From the NCBI RefSeq assembly GCF_000735435.1, contig NZ_JMPP01000047.1, forward strand, positions 62,001-126,000: a stretch of DNA of 64,000 bases, read 5' to 3'. Of the stretch, positions 1 to 11,344 are shown piece after piece. Both the position numbers and the translations under genes were made by a program. Within the stretch, counting starts at the first letter, position 1. Every line of letters begins with the position of its first letter. Origin of the DNA: Klebsiella planticola ATCC 33531 (GTDB taxonomy: Bacteria > Pseudomonadota > Gammaproteobacteria > Enterobacterales > Enterobacteriaceae). Below the pieces are notes generated by a model. The model saw nothing but the letters and a program-made list of their open reading frames with translations. It ran no database searches and was not told the origin of the DNA.

Positions 1-59
1 AGACCAATACCACTTGTTCCACCCGTAATCAGTGCGCGTTTACCTTGTAATCTGGACAT
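1..59 (-). CDS. SDR family oxidoreductase, N-terminus only
   Basis: Only the first 19 codons lie in the window. The ATG at 59 opens a peptide that reads MSRLQGKRALITGGTSGIG. This is the classic first beta strand and TGxxxGIG dinucleotide-binding loop of classical short-chain dehydrogenases. Substrate cannot be guessed from so little. The gene is divergent from the LysR-type regulator at 197, which suggests that the regulator controls it. It runs off the left edge, so nothing can be said about completeness. Confidence 0.8.
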   Translation of the reverse strand, partial: MSRLQGKRALITGGTSGIG

Positions 60-167
60 CTGAAAATCTCCTGTTGGCTTTAACAACCGATCGGCGAATG
101 ACCGATTTGATAGCCACTATATGCTCATGCTTTTAGAGTGATAAGATTGTATTTTTAAATATGTTTC

Positions 168-182
168 ATGCATTAAATGCAT
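168..182. promoter_or_regulatory. candidate LysR-type operator
   Basis: The sequence ATGCATTAAATGCAT has two ATGCAT arms around TAA and contains the T-N11-A pattern typical of LysR-family sites. It ends 14 bases before the regulator's ATG, inside the divergent SDR/LysR spacer. That fits autoregulation, but such short dyads also arise by chance. Confidence 0.35.
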
Positions 183-196
183 AAGTGGGCCATAGA

Positions 197-1099
197 ATGG
201 ATAGATTACTTTTGATGACATGCTTTGTCCGTACAGCTGAAACAGGCAGCTTTTCCGCAGCCGGCAGGGATTTAGGCTTAGGGCAACCGAACGTAAGTCG
301 TCATGTTGCAACCCTCGAAGAGCATTTGCAGACCAGATTACTTCACAGATCAACCCGCAAGCTTTCCCTGACTCCTGAAGGAGAACGTTATTATCTGGAA
401 GCAAGGCGTATTCTGGAAGCCGTCGAAGAGTCAGAGTCTTCTTTCAGAGGAAATGTTACACCCACAGGGCTATTACGTGTTGCCTGCCCCACAGCACTGG
501 CTCATACATTCTTAGTCCCGCACATCTCAGATTTTTTAGAACGCTACCCTGAGCTAACACTCGATCTACAGATTAATGACCGCTATATCAATCTTGTTGA
601 TGAAGGAGCTGAGCTGGCAATCCGCATTGGACACCTGGAGGACAGTGCTATGCGTGTCCGCAGACTTGGCATGTTTGAGCGAGTCTGTGTTGCCAGTAAC
701 AAGTACTTAGCAAAACATGGAACTCCTCATACCCCCGAAGATTTAAAAAAACATGATTGTTTGATCTATACCTTGCTAACAACAGGAGCTACCTGGAGAT
801 TTCAGGATATCAATGTTCCTGTTTCTGGTCGGCTCAGGGTCAATTCACCGCAAGCAGTACAGAAATTTGTCAATGCAGGGATTGGGATCGCACAGGGCCC
901 GGAATGGCTGTTCAAGGAGGGACTGGAAAATGGCAACTTACAATTATTACTGACTGATTACACTGCATCGCCCGTTCCCATTCAGGCCGTTTATGTTGCT
1001 AGTCGACTTTTACCAAAACGGGCGATTGTGTTCATGGATTTTGTTGCTGAGATTTTTGAAAAAAATCCCGACTTCAAAGTTCAGAATTCAATGAAATGA
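197..1099 (+). CDS. LysR-family transcriptional regulator
   Basis: A 300-residue LysR regulator. Residues 1-60 form the winged helix-turn-helix: MDRLLLMTCF opening, SFSAAGRDLGLGQPNVSRHV, then LLHRSTRKLSLTPEG. The rest is a two-lobe effector domain of the usual length. A GTG four codons upstream is also open, but the ATG at 197 gives the normal family N-terminus and was chosen. It is divergent from the SDR gene at the left edge. The effector-domain style (RSTRKLSLTPEGE, RVACPTAL) resembles the subgroup that controls neighbouring oxidoreductases. The effector is unknown. Base composition is poorer in GC than the core genes further right. Confidence 0.9.
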   Translation: MDRLLLMTCFVRTAETGSFSAAGRDLGLGQPNVSRHVATLEEHLQTRLLHRSTRKLSLTPEGERYYLEARRILEAVEESESSFRGNVTPTGLLRVACPTALAHTFLVPHISDFLERYPELTLDLQINDRYINLVDEGAELAIRIGHLEDSAMRVRRLGMFERVCVASNKYLAKHGTPHTPEDLKKHDCLIYTLLTTGATWRFQDINVPVSGRLRVNSPQAVQKFVNAGIGIAQGPEWLFKEGLENGNLQLLLTDYTASPVPIQAVYVASRLLPKRAIVFMDFVAEIFEKNPDFKVQNSMK

Positions 1100-1157
1100 A
1101 CCTGAGATAACGAACTGACATGTTCCCCAATAATTAATGCAGTGTAGCGCTAGCAAT

Positions 1158-1181
1158 GTCTGCTTTTGGCACACAGCGGAC
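1158..1181. repeat. intergenic GCTTTTGGCACA motif, copy 1
   Basis: Sequence with core CTTTTGGCACA flanked by GTCTGC and GCGGAC, which can pair imperfectly. A related copy is at 11944-11966. Directly after it, at 1196-1204 and 1219-1227, the arms AAAGGTCCG and CGGACCTTT form a 9-bp inverted repeat with a 14-base loop. Both lie between the convergent LysR and DapA-like genes, so they may be a transcript end. There is no clear T tract. Confidence 0.4.
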
Positions 1182-1353
1182 GAGCTAACTGAGATAAAGG
1201 TCCGCTTCGAGCAAGAAACGGACCTTTGTCATCCTGGCGTAAAATTCGCCACGTGGTCAGATGATAGCAATACCTCTTTCTGAGGGTTGTCATGAAAAGT
1301 TTTGCACGTTCGGTTTTCTACAGGCCCGGCAGACTGCCGGTCCAATAGAGGGA

Positions 1354-2247
1354 TTATTTCAGTTCCAGTGCTCTTATCACCCCGGCAATATCCGCAATAT
1401 CCCCCGCCGACAGTGGCTGAAGAGGTCGAGGCAAACAATCCGTGTCAGTCAGCCCAAGCACGCCTGCGGCGGCGGCAATAACCCGGATACTTCCTCTATG
1501 TTTACGGAAAAGCGCCCACAAAGGCTCAAGGCGGGTTGTCAGGGCCGTGACGCGCTCATGCTCGTTCGCCGCCGCGGCTTCAGTGATTTGTTTCGCCGTC
1601 TCCGGGAACAAACCGCCGCTCACGGAGTACCAGACTTCGCAGCCGGCGTTTAATCCCAGCCCGGCATAAGCATCTCCACTGATACCGATGGTTACGCCAG
1701 GGCGCAAATGTTGACGCAACGCCCCTACCCGCTCAGCCGCTGCTGCCGGGCTATCAGGGACGCCCGGGATCTTAAGCGAACGCACACCCTCCAGTGATGA
1801 GAGAAGGCCATGCAGTTCATCCGTAAAGGTAAAATGCGTGGTGCCCGGATTATCATAGATGCATACCGGTACAGACACATGCCGGGTAACGGTCTCAAAG
1901 AGTGCGAAGACTTCTTCGTCACGGAGCGACTGGTAGCTAACCGCCGGGAGCAGCAAGGCATCTGCGCCTGCCGCTTGCGCATCGTCTGACAGATGCAGGA
2001 TGGCATCCGTGCTGACAGCCCCCACACAGACCATGACAGGGATGTCCCCGGCATGCTGTTTTGCCAGAGTCGCTACGCGCTGGCGTTGCTCTCGGGTCAG
2101 ATACGCATAGCTACCGGTTGACCCCAGGATCCCCATAGAATCAACCCGAGCTTCTGTAAGGCGGGAAAGAATATGACTGAAGCCCTTTTCGTCCACGCCG
2201 CTGGCGGTGATTGGGGTTAACGGGAACGCAGACAAGCCGGTAAACAT
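1354..2247 (-). CDS. DapA-like (beta/alpha)8 aldolase/lyase
   Basis: A 297-residue member of the dihydrodipicolinate synthase / N-acetylneuraminate lyase superfamily. It has the early GILGSTGSYAYL loop (the GTTGE region of DapA, here GSTGS), the Tyr of IYDNP near residue 131, and the Schiff-base Lys of SLKIPG near residue 156. The fold and catalytic Lys/Tyr are therefore kept, but the altered second loop argues against true lysine-pathway DapA. A retro-aldol or hydro-lyase acting on a pyruvate-type adduct is the family expectation. The start at 2247 has the strong site AGGAG; the longer open frame would run into the upstream gene. It lies 20 bases after the B3/B4 gene, so the two are probably cotranscribed. 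Confidence 0.85.
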   Translation of the reverse strand: MFTGLSAFPLTPITASGVDEKGFSHILSRLTEARVDSMGILGSTGSYAYLTREQRQRVATLAKQHAGDIPVMVCVGAVSTDAILHLSDDAQAAGADALLLPAVSYQSLRDEEVFALFETVTRHVSVPVCIYDNPGTTHFTFTDELHGLLSSLEGVRSLKIPGVPDSPAAAAERVGALRQHLRPGVTIGISGDAYAGLGLNAGCEVWYSVSGGLFPETAKQITEAAAANEHERVTALTTRLEPLWALFRKHRGSIRVIAAAAGVLGLTDTDCLPRPLQPLSAGDIADIAGVIRALELK

Positions 2248-2267
2248 AGTGTTTCTCCTGAATGATA

Positions 2268-2963
2268 TTACTGGCGTTGCTCTTCGATGAGAGCAACAGC
2301 AAACCACAGACCTGGCATCATTTTTTCAAGACCGTCAGTCAGCATTTTCCCGGCGTCGTAAAGCTTCTCCAGCGGCATCTGCGGCAGATTTTCCAGAATA
2401 AACCACATGTGTTGAGCCTCCACGCTTAAGCGGGTTCTTACCCCCTGTCGCCAGTTCCAGCGGCGGCAGGTTACGCCTGAATCATCGCGCCAGATAACTT
2501 CATGTTGTGAAGGATATTCAACGGCGGTGTCCCCCTCTTTTACCGTATCAAAAGGCTCAGTGCCTTCTGCCACAACCAGACGTGGCGACCCCTGATAGGC
2601 AGCAATGTTTTCGCCACCAACCGGAATGGCGTAGCGGAGACTAACGGCGTTATAAAGATCAACGATGGGATCGAGCGCTGGCATCGTACCGTCACGTAAT
2701 ACGCGCTTACGTAACGCGTCAGCTGAACAAGGGGTGCGTTTGGGTTTAGCACCAAACTTCTGGAAAACCTCGGCCCATGCGGCCAGATGAGATTCCGCCC
2801 ATTCAGGCTCACCGGCCAGAACCGCTTCACATGCCTCCCGCAGCGCCGTTTCTCCAATATCAGGGTTCAGCACCGGCGCCGCTTTTACGTAGATACTGAG
2901 TGCCCGAAAGCCGGGAGCAATACGATAAATTTCAGGGGCAATTGACGGAGAGACTGTTAACAC
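2268..2963 (-). CDS. B3/B4 tRNA-binding-domain protein
   Basis: A 231-residue protein of the B3/B4 family, the free-standing relative of the editing domain of phenylalanyl-tRNA synthetase beta chain. Recognisable parts are LDPIVDLYNAVSLRYAIPVGG at about 100-120 and the following FDTVKEGDTAVEY and EVIWRD segments. These stand-alone proteins are thought to hydrolyse or bind aminoacyl species, but that is family knowledge only. The start is GTG at 2963, with AGGA eight bases upstream; an ATG further up would overlap the divergent regulator. It leads the operon with the DapA-like gene and is divergent from the XRE-cupin regulator. Confidence 0.8.
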   Translation of the reverse strand: MLTVSPSIAPEIYRIAPGFRALSIYVKAAPVLNPDIGETALREACEAVLAGEPEWAESHLAAWAEVFQKFGAKPKRTPCSADALRKRVLRDGTMPALDPIVDLYNAVSLRYAIPVGGENIAAYQGSPRLVVAEGTEPFDTVKEGDTAVEYPSQHEVIWRDDSGVTCRRWNWRQGVRTRLSVEAQHMWFILENLPQMPLEKLYDAGKMLTDGLEKMMPGLWFAVALIEEQRQ

Positions 2964-2975
2964 GTGATAATCCTG

Positions 2976-3033
2976 TAATGACCAATTTAATCCATAATAA
3001 TGACCGATGACCAAAAAAGTCAATTTAATGACC
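2976..3033. promoter_or_regulatory. three direct TAATGACC repeats, candidate operator
   Basis: TAATGACC occurs at 2976-2983, 2998-3005 and 3026-3033, all in the same orientation. The spacer lies between the divergent B3/B4 operon and the XRE-cupin gene. AATTTAAT also recurs next to copies one and three. Copies 22 and 28 bases apart put the sites on roughly the same helical face for the first pair. The likely reader is the adjacent XRE regulator. Confidence 0.5.
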
Positions 3034-3609
3034 GACGCAAATGCTATCGTCAGCACCGTGAATGAAGCCGTATCTCAACGGATTAAGCTGTATCGTAAAC
3101 AAAAGAAAATATCACTCGATGAACTGTCCCGTCGGGCGGGCGTCAGTAAGGGGGCGCTGGTTGAGATTGAGGGATGCCGGGCGAATCCCAGCATTGCCCT
3201 GTTATGCCGGCTGGCTGCCGCGATGGGAGTTTCGGTGGCTGACTTTGTGGATGTCAGTGCAAAACCGACTGTTCATCTCATTGCTGAAGATGAGATCCCA
3301 GAATTGTGGGAAGGTGAAAAAGGCGGCAGAGCAAGGTTGCTGGCAGGATCTGGTGGCCCTGAGATGACAGAGCTCTGGATGTGGGAAATGCAGGCGGGAG
3401 AAAAGTTTGCCTCACCCGGCCACCCGGCAGGGACGCTTGAATTGTTTTATGTCCAGACGGGCACGCTCACCCTTGGCGTACAGGACCACCTGTATCTGGT
3501 GAAGACCGGTTGTTCGGCAACGGCCAGAACGGACGTTCCTCATTTCTATGAAAACCGGGGAGAGAGCCCATTGGTTTTCATCATGACAGTACATGAAAAA
3601 GCATCCTGA
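3028..3609 (+). CDS. XRE-family regulator with cupin domain
   Basis: A 193-residue protein with an N-terminal helix-turn-helix (about 15-70; ISLDELSRRAGVSKGALVEI then NPSIALLCRLAAAM) and a C-terminal cupin barrel (about 100-185; PAGTLELFYVQTGTLTLG and a late PHFYEN strand). Such two-domain proteins sense a small ligand and usually repress the adjacent operon. Here that is the divergent B3/B4 and DapA-like pair. The start is uncertain: ATG at 3007 adds seven residues and neither has a good ribosome site. 3028 was chosen because it gives the usual family N-terminus. The third TAATGACC repeat overlaps it. Confidence 0.85.
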   Translation: MTDANAIVSTVNEAVSQRIKLYRKQKKISLDELSRRAGVSKGALVEIEGCRANPSIALLCRLAAAMGVSVADFVDVSAKPTVHLIAEDEIPELWEGEKGGRARLLAGSGGPEMTELWMWEMQAGEKFASPGHPAGTLELFYVQTGTLTLGVQDHLYLVKTGCSATARTDVPHFYENRGESPLVFIMTVHEKAS

Positions 3610-3685
3610 GTGTTGCCCGGTACAGAAGCCAACCCTCGCCAGTAAGGCTTGTCTCATCACAAATAAGTGCAGAAGGATACGTTCA

Positions 3686-4147
3686 GTGAATAATCAGCAT
3701 CTGAGTTTTACCAAAGATAAATTTACTGTCACAACCGATCCCGCTTTTTTTCAGCTGGACGCCATTCACGATTACCTCTCACAATCGTCCTGGGCTCCTG
3801 GTATTGATGTCGAAACGGTCAGGTTATCCGTCCAGAACAGCCTTTGTTTTGCGCTTCTGGATGGAACAAGACAAATCGGCTTCGCCCGTCTGGTCACCGA
3901 CTATGCCACTTTTGGTTATTTGTGCGACGTCTACGTGCTGAACGATTATCAGAAAAGTGGTCTTGGTCGTTGGCTGATTGAATGCTGTCACGCCCATCCG
4001 GTGATGTCACGTCTGCGGCGGATAATGCTGGTAACCGACAGTGCGCCCTGGCTATACCAGAAGTTGGGGTATAGCCCGTTGAACCGGCAAGATTTTGTCT
4101 GGCAGATCAATCGACCAGACATTTATCGTAAACCCGGGCAAAAATAA
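3686..4147 (+). CDS. GNAT family N-acetyltransferase
   Basis: A 153-residue GNAT acetyltransferase. The acetyl-CoA pyrophosphate loop is QKSGLGRWLI near residues 90-100, preceded by the strand LCDVYVLNDY and followed by the motif B-like APWLYQKLGY. The start is GTG at 3686, with AAGGA upstream; the open frame before it has no family similarity. It lies 76 bases after the XRE-cupin gene on the same strand and may be cotranscribed. The acceptor is unknown; the small size and the FARLVTDY strand resemble the ElaA/YjgM-type single-domain enzymes. Confidence 0.85.
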   Translation: MNNQHLSFTKDKFTVTTDPAFFQLDAIHDYLSQSSWAPGIDVETVRLSVQNSLCFALLDGTRQIGFARLVTDYATFGYLCDVYVLNDYQKSGLGRWLIECCHAHPVMSRLRRIMLVTDSAPWLYQKLGYSPLNRQDFVWQINRPDIYRKPGQK

Positions 4148-6387
<2,240 letters not shown>

Positions 6388-6411
6388 TACCCGGACGGGT
6401 CTACGGACCCG

Positions 6412-7344
<933 letters not shown>

Positions 7345-7453
7345 TCATGAAGGGTGTTCATAGACGCAATTATTTTAGCCCCATTACTGACAATAATGAT
7401 AATTGATATTCTGGCCGTATCGAAAATAAATCTGAATTATCAGAAGGTTTATC

Positions 7454-8233
7454 ATGAAAATACTCGTTGCCGGAGCGACAGGAAGTATAGGTCTGCATGT
7501 CGTAAATACCGCTATTGATATGGGCCATCACCCCGTGGCTCTGGTCAGAAATCGACGCAAAGTAAAACGGCTTCCTCGTGGCACGGATATTTTCTATGGC
7601 GACGTTTCCATGCCCGAAACCCTCAGCGATTTGCCGAAAGATATTGATGCCGTCATCTTCACTCTCGGTTCCGATGGCCAGGGGCGTATTGGGGCCAGAG
7701 CGATAGATTACGGCGGTGTACGTAACCTTTTGCGAATGTTCAGGGATACCCCTGTTCGCATCAGCTTAATGACCACGATTGGCGTGACTGAACGACTCAG
7801 CACCTGGAATCAACGGACTGAGGTTCATGACTGGAAAAGACGCGCCGAACGTCTGGTCAGGGCGAGTGGCCATCCCTACACCATCGTCTGGCCCGGCTGG
7901 TTTGACTACAACAATGATGATGAGCACAAAATCGTTATGCTGCAGGGCGATCGACGCCATGCGGGAACGCCGGAAGATGGCGTGATATCCCGAGAGCAAA
8001 TCGCCCGGGTTCTGGTCAGCGCCCTGAGTAACGATGCGGCAAAAAATAAAACGTTCGAACTGGTGGCTGAACGAGGGGAAGCACAGCAGGATCTCACCCC
8101 TCTGTTTGCCAAGCTGCAGACGGATAATCGCCAAAAAAATGATGGGATTTTAGATATGGACAATATGCCTCTTAGTGAAGAACCTGGGTGCATTATTAAC
8201 GAGCTGAATCAGTATGCACACAAGCTTAACTAA
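7454..8233 (+). CDS. NmrA-like NAD(P)-binding Rossmann protein
   Basis: A 259-residue atypical SDR. The N-terminal GATGSIGLHVV is the GxxGxxG dinucleotide loop, followed by LVRNRRKVKRL, where the arginines suggest NADP preference. FTLGSDGQGRIGARAIDYGG and ISLMTTIGVTERLS correspond to strands 4 and 5. There is no YxxxK catalytic pair, which places it with NAD(P)-binding NmrA/YbjT-type proteins rather than classical dehydrogenases. AGAAGG precedes the ATG. It is divergent from the LysR regulator and may be its target. Redox sensing or quinone handling are possible roles. Confidence 0.85.
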   Translation: MKILVAGATGSIGLHVVNTAIDMGHHPVALVRNRRKVKRLPRGTDIFYGDVSMPETLSDLPKDIDAVIFTLGSDGQGRIGARAIDYGGVRNLLRMFRDTPVRISLMTTIGVTERLSTWNQRTEVHDWKRRAERLVRASGHPYTIVWPGWFDYNNDDEHKIVMLQGDRRHAGTPEDGVISREQIARVLVSALSNDAAKNKTFELVAERGEAQQDLTPLFAKLQTDNRQKNDGILDMDNMPLSEEPGCIINELNQYAHKLN

Positions 8234-8371
8234 GCTAAAACCCTGACAATTTTGTCATATAGCGGTCAGCCTGATGACAGCTTAGATCTGTATATTTAAA
8301 TATCAAGACGGAGGACGTTCCTTCTGCCAGAAGTCCAGTTTTAACCATATCGTTTAAAAGAGGTGTTAAAT

Positions 8372-8623
8372 ATGAAAGCACGACTGATTACGACATTGTT
8401 CATGGTATTTATTTCAGTGAATGCCGCCTCTGCAGCTCAGGAAATTAGTCATGCAGATGGGAAAGAAAAAATAGGTGTAGTCTCGGCCAGCAATGCCTAT
8501 ACGCTTGATGAGTTATCGAGTGCGCTTTCTCGTAAGGCTGACGAGCAAGGTGCAACATCATTCAAAATCCTGTCCGCGACGGGAAATAACAGGCTACACG
8601 GAGTTGCCGAAATCTATAAATGA
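8372..8623 (+). CDS. DUF1471 periplasmic stress protein (YhcN/BhsA type)
   Basis: An 83-residue secreted protein. A signal peptide (MKARLITTLFMVFISVNAASA) is followed by QEI and a DUF1471 core: GVVSASNAYTLDELSSALSRKADEQGA, ending GNNRLHGVAEIYK. This is the BhsA/McbA/YhcN family, small beta-rich proteins induced by acid, peroxide, metals or biofilm signals. ATG at 8372 was chosen over GTG at 8363 because AAGAGG sits at the right distance. It lies 57 bases before a MarA/RamA-like activator. TGTCAT (8253-8258) and ATGACA (8274-8279) form a dyad upstream. Confidence 0.88.
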   Translation: MKARLITTLFMVFISVNAASAAQEISHADGKEKIGVVSASNAYTLDELSSALSRKADEQGATSFKILSATGNNRLHGVAEIYK

Positions 8624-8679
8624 ATCATTAGCATCCTGTAAAGGATGTGTCATAAACCTTTTATTATGAGCATCGATTT

Positions 8680-9015
8680 ATGTTCAGAACAGAAGACATC
8701 ATCGATGAGATAACCCAATGGATTGATTCAAACTTACACAAACCGCTGAGGATTGAGGATGTTGCTGCCCGGGCAGGATATTCCAAATGGCATCTTCAGC
8801 GGATTTTTGTACAGGTAAAAGAAGTGAGTCTGGGGAAATATATCAGAGATAAGAAACTTAGACTGGCGGCAAAAGATCTTATCGAGACTAATGAGCCCGT
8901 GATCAGCATCGCCTGTAAATATGGATTTGACTCACAGCAGACCTTTACGCGAATTTTTTCTAAAAATTATAAGCTGCCACCATTAAGGTATCGACACGCT
9001 AACAGGACAAAATAA
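8680..9015 (+). CDS. MarA/SoxS/RamA-like AraC-family activator
   Basis: A 111-residue regulator made only of the two helix-turn-helix motifs, as in MarA, SoxS and RamA. The family segments IDSNLHKPLRIEDVAARAGY, YSKWHLQRIF and YGFDSQQTFTRIFSKNY are all present. Proteins of this size have no ligand domain and are controlled by their own abundance. Members activate efflux, porin and oxidative-stress genes. It differs enough from MarA, SoxS and RamA (YRHANRTK end, VKEVSLGKYIRDKKL) to be a separate paralogue. No TetR-type repressor like RamR is adjacent. Its close neighbour, the DUF1471 gene, is a typical target. Confidence 0.9.
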   Translation: MFRTEDIIDEITQWIDSNLHKPLRIEDVAARAGYSKWHLQRIFVQVKEVSLGKYIRDKKLRLAAKDLIETNEPVISIACKYGFDSQQTFTRIFSKNYKLPPLRYRHANRTK

Positions 9016-9357
9016 TAGCACGACGTGAACCATTCCAATTTTCTTCATATCACGCGAATAGAAATTTATTCCAGCTTCTGCGCCTTCAGCCATTGCACAT
9101 CAGCAGAAAACAGACCAGAAGCCGATCGCTACCGATCCGCACATAACGCCCCGGGGCTGCCAACGTCGCCAGATAATCCCCCTTTTCAGCAGTCGCCTTC
9201 AGGCTGCGGATATTGAAATGCAGAATCTGAGTGGGCTCCCCGGCATGTGAGCCCCCTCCTCCCCGGTCTTGTGCTGCTGATTGCAGAATGCGGTTCTGTC
9301 GGTAACTCTGCGAAAATAAAAGAGTGCGCTTCTGTGGCCCGGGAGGTATGGGGGATA
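9016..9357. other. gene-free stretch, possible decayed gene on minus strand
   Basis: No intact gene. On the minus strand, around 9110-9235, a frame reads FNIRSLKATAEKGDYLATL and on to GRYVRIGSDRLL, which looks like coding sequence, but it has no family I recognise. After about 9110 the plausible frame seems to shift to DVQWLKAQKLE and a stop near 9070. This could be the frameshifted tail of a lost gene. Evidence is weak. Confidence 0.25.
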
Positions 9358-10266
9358 TCACGCTTTCGCCTTTGCGATATAAGCCCGCAACCCCTCGGCA
9401 AGAATATCGAATACCGTTTTACAGGCCTTGCTGTGGCGAAGATCCTCATGCATTACCAGCCAGGTATCGAGATGAAAGGCAAAGAAATCAGGCAGCAATC
9501 TCTGTAACTGCACAGGAAAATCGGCCAGTTGAACCTGACATATACCGATGCCAGCACCTGCGCGAATCAGGTTCAACTGCGCCACATCGCTGTCAGTGCG
9601 CACGGTAAATAGTTCACGATGCAGCTGAGGATAGTGTTTCAGGGCCTGTAAAATAAATGGCGTTGTTTTATCAAAACCCACCAGCGTATGCGTGAACAAC
9701 GCCTCCATACTTTCCGGTGCGGCATGCCGTGCCAGATAGGAAGGTGCGGCATGCAGACCAATTTCGATACTGCCCATCCGCCGTGCAATCAGTTGCTCCT
9801 GCACCGGCGTGGTCATGCGTACTGCAATATCCGCTTCCCGGTTCAATAAATCCTGAATCCGGTTAGATAAAACCAGTTCAATTGTAACCTGCGGGTAAGC
9901 CTCTTTAATTTGCGCAATGAGGGGAGGCAGAACTTCTGTGCCGATAATTTCGCTCGCCGAAACACGCACCACGCCACGCAATCCGGCGGTGCGGGTGCTG
10001 AAGCTGGCGGCCGATCGCTCAATCATACTGGCCGTGTTTTCCATTGCTTGCGCATGGCCTTGCAGCGCGACGGCTGCATCCGTGGGCTGCAGGCCCGTCT
10101 GAGAGCGTGTAAACAATACCAGACCCAGTGCTGATTCCAGCGCCGCCACGTGGCGTCCCGCGGTGGGCTGGGTAATGGCAAGCATACGGGCGGCCCCCGA
10201 CAGGGAGCCTTCTTTCATCACCGCCAGGAAGGTTCGATACCATTCCCATGGAATGTTTAGCTTCAT
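9358..10266 (-). CDS. LysR-family transcriptional regulator
   Basis: A 302-residue LysR regulator. The helix-turn-helix includes SLSGAARMLAITQPTAGRHV and LFTRSQTGLQPTDA. The effector lobe starts with VVRVSASEIIGTEVLPPLIA. It resembles enterobacterial regulators sitting next to SDR genes. The ATG at 10266 gives MKLNIPWEWYRTF; four more codons are open upstream, and neither start has a clear ribosome site. It is divergent from the epimerase-like gene at 10361, which is its likely target, with a T-N11-A dyad between them. Confidence 0.9.
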   Translation of the reverse strand: MKLNIPWEWYRTFLAVMKEGSLSGAARMLAITQPTAGRHVAALESALGLVLFTRSQTGLQPTDAAVALQGHAQAMENTASMIERSAASFSTRTAGLRGVVRVSASEIIGTEVLPPLIAQIKEAYPQVTIELVLSNRIQDLLNREADIAVRMTTPVQEQLIARRMGSIEIGLHAAPSYLARHAAPESMEALFTHTLVGFDKTTPFILQALKHYPQLHRELFTVRTDSDVAQLNLIRAGAGIGICQVQLADFPVQLQRLLPDFFAFHLDTWLVMHEDLRHSKACKTVFDILAEGLRAYIAKAKA

Positions 10267-10290
10267 ACAAAAATGCATACCTGCTCTCTG

Positions 10291-10307
10291 ATGTCATGCA
10301 ATTACAT
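10291..10307. promoter_or_regulatory. candidate LysR-type operator
   Basis: ATGTCATGCAATTACAT has ATGT and ACAT arms and satisfies T-N11-A twice. It lies in the 94-base spacer between the divergent LysR regulator and the epimerase-like gene. No binding data are implied. Confidence 0.4.
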
Positions 10308-10360
10308 TTAGCTCGCGCAAGCACTACGCTGTCAAGCAGGCATCCGGCAGAGGTAACACG

Positions 10361-11344
10361 ATGAAAAGCAAAAACAAGGTACTCATACTCGGCGCCACAG
10401 GCGGGATCGGTGGAGAAATCGCCCGTCAGCTCGTCCGCGATCAATGGGATGTTCATGCATTGCGCCGCCACGCCCCGCAGAATGAAGAGCACGGAAGTAT
10501 AACGTGGATAAGCGGTGATGCGCTGAATGCAGAGCAGGTCGCGTCTGCCGCGTCAGCGTGTAGTGTGATTGTCCACGCCGTTAATCCGCCGGGTTATCGA
10601 AACTGGGAACAACTGGTTTTGCCAATGTTACATAACACCATCCATGCAGCGGAGCGAAATGGTGCATTAATCGTTCTCCCGGGCACCGTTTACAACTACG
10701 GTCCGGACGCCTTTCCTCTCTTGCGGGAAGACGCTCCCCAAAATCCCGTCACCCGAAAAGGGGCTATACGGGTGCAAATGGAGAAGGCGCTGTTAGCCTA
10801 CGCGCAGCGTGGCGGGAAGGTGCTGATTTTGCGGGCAGGTGACTTCTTTGGCCCTGACGCAGGCAATAACTGGTTTTCACAGGGATGGATCAAACCGGGA
10901 CAACGCCCGCAGATAATTAAAAACCCGGGCAAAGCCGGGACAGGCCATCAGTGGGCCTGGCTGCCGGACGTTGCCAGGACCCTGGCAGCGCTGTTAGCGC
11001 GTCGGGATCAACTCGAACCGTTTGCCTGTTTTCATATGCGTGGACACTGGGATCCCGATGGCACGGCGATGGCCGCAGCCATACAGCATGTCGCGCAACT
11101 TACCGGGGTTAAAGCGAAGGTAACCTCGTTTCCCTGGTGGCTCATCTTTGCGATGTCCCCTTTCAATACCACGCTGCATGAAATGCTGGAGATGCGATAT
11201 TTGTGGCAACAGCCAATACGGCTGGACAATACAAAACTGATCGATTTTCTGGGCCACGAACCGCATACCCCACTTATTGAGGCCGTACACCAGACCTTAA
11301 TTGGTCTGGGCTGCCTTAATCATACGCCAGAAACGCCTTCGTGA
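10361..11344 (+). CDS. NAD-dependent epimerase/dehydratase family protein
   Basis: A 327-residue extended SDR-like protein. The N-terminus has the nucleotide-binding loop LGATGGIGGEIARQL. Later parts are VIVHAVNPPGY, VLPGTVYNYG (Tyr in the catalytic region), and LRAGDFFGP, typical of NAD-dependent epimerases and related reductases. The YxxxK motif is not clear, so the activity is uncertain. It is divergent from the LysR gene at 9358-10266 and probably regulated by it. AGAGGTAACACG precedes the ATG. The C-terminal third (WWLIFAMSPFNTTLHEML) is more hydrophobic than in typical epimerases. Confidence 0.88.
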   Translation: MKSKNKVLILGATGGIGGEIARQLVRDQWDVHALRRHAPQNEEHGSITWISGDALNAEQVASAASACSVIVHAVNPPGYRNWEQLVLPMLHNTIHAAERNGALIVLPGTVYNYGPDAFPLLREDAPQNPVTRKGAIRVQMEKALLAYAQRGGKVLILRAGDFFGPDAGNNWFSQGWIKPGQRPQIIKNPGKAGTGHQWAWLPDVARTLAALLARRDQLEPFACFHMRGHWDPDGTAMAAAIQHVAQLTGVKAKVTSFPWWLIFAMSPFNTTLHEMLEMRYLWQQPIRLDNTKLIDFLGHEPHTPLIEAVHQTLIGLGCLNHTPETPS

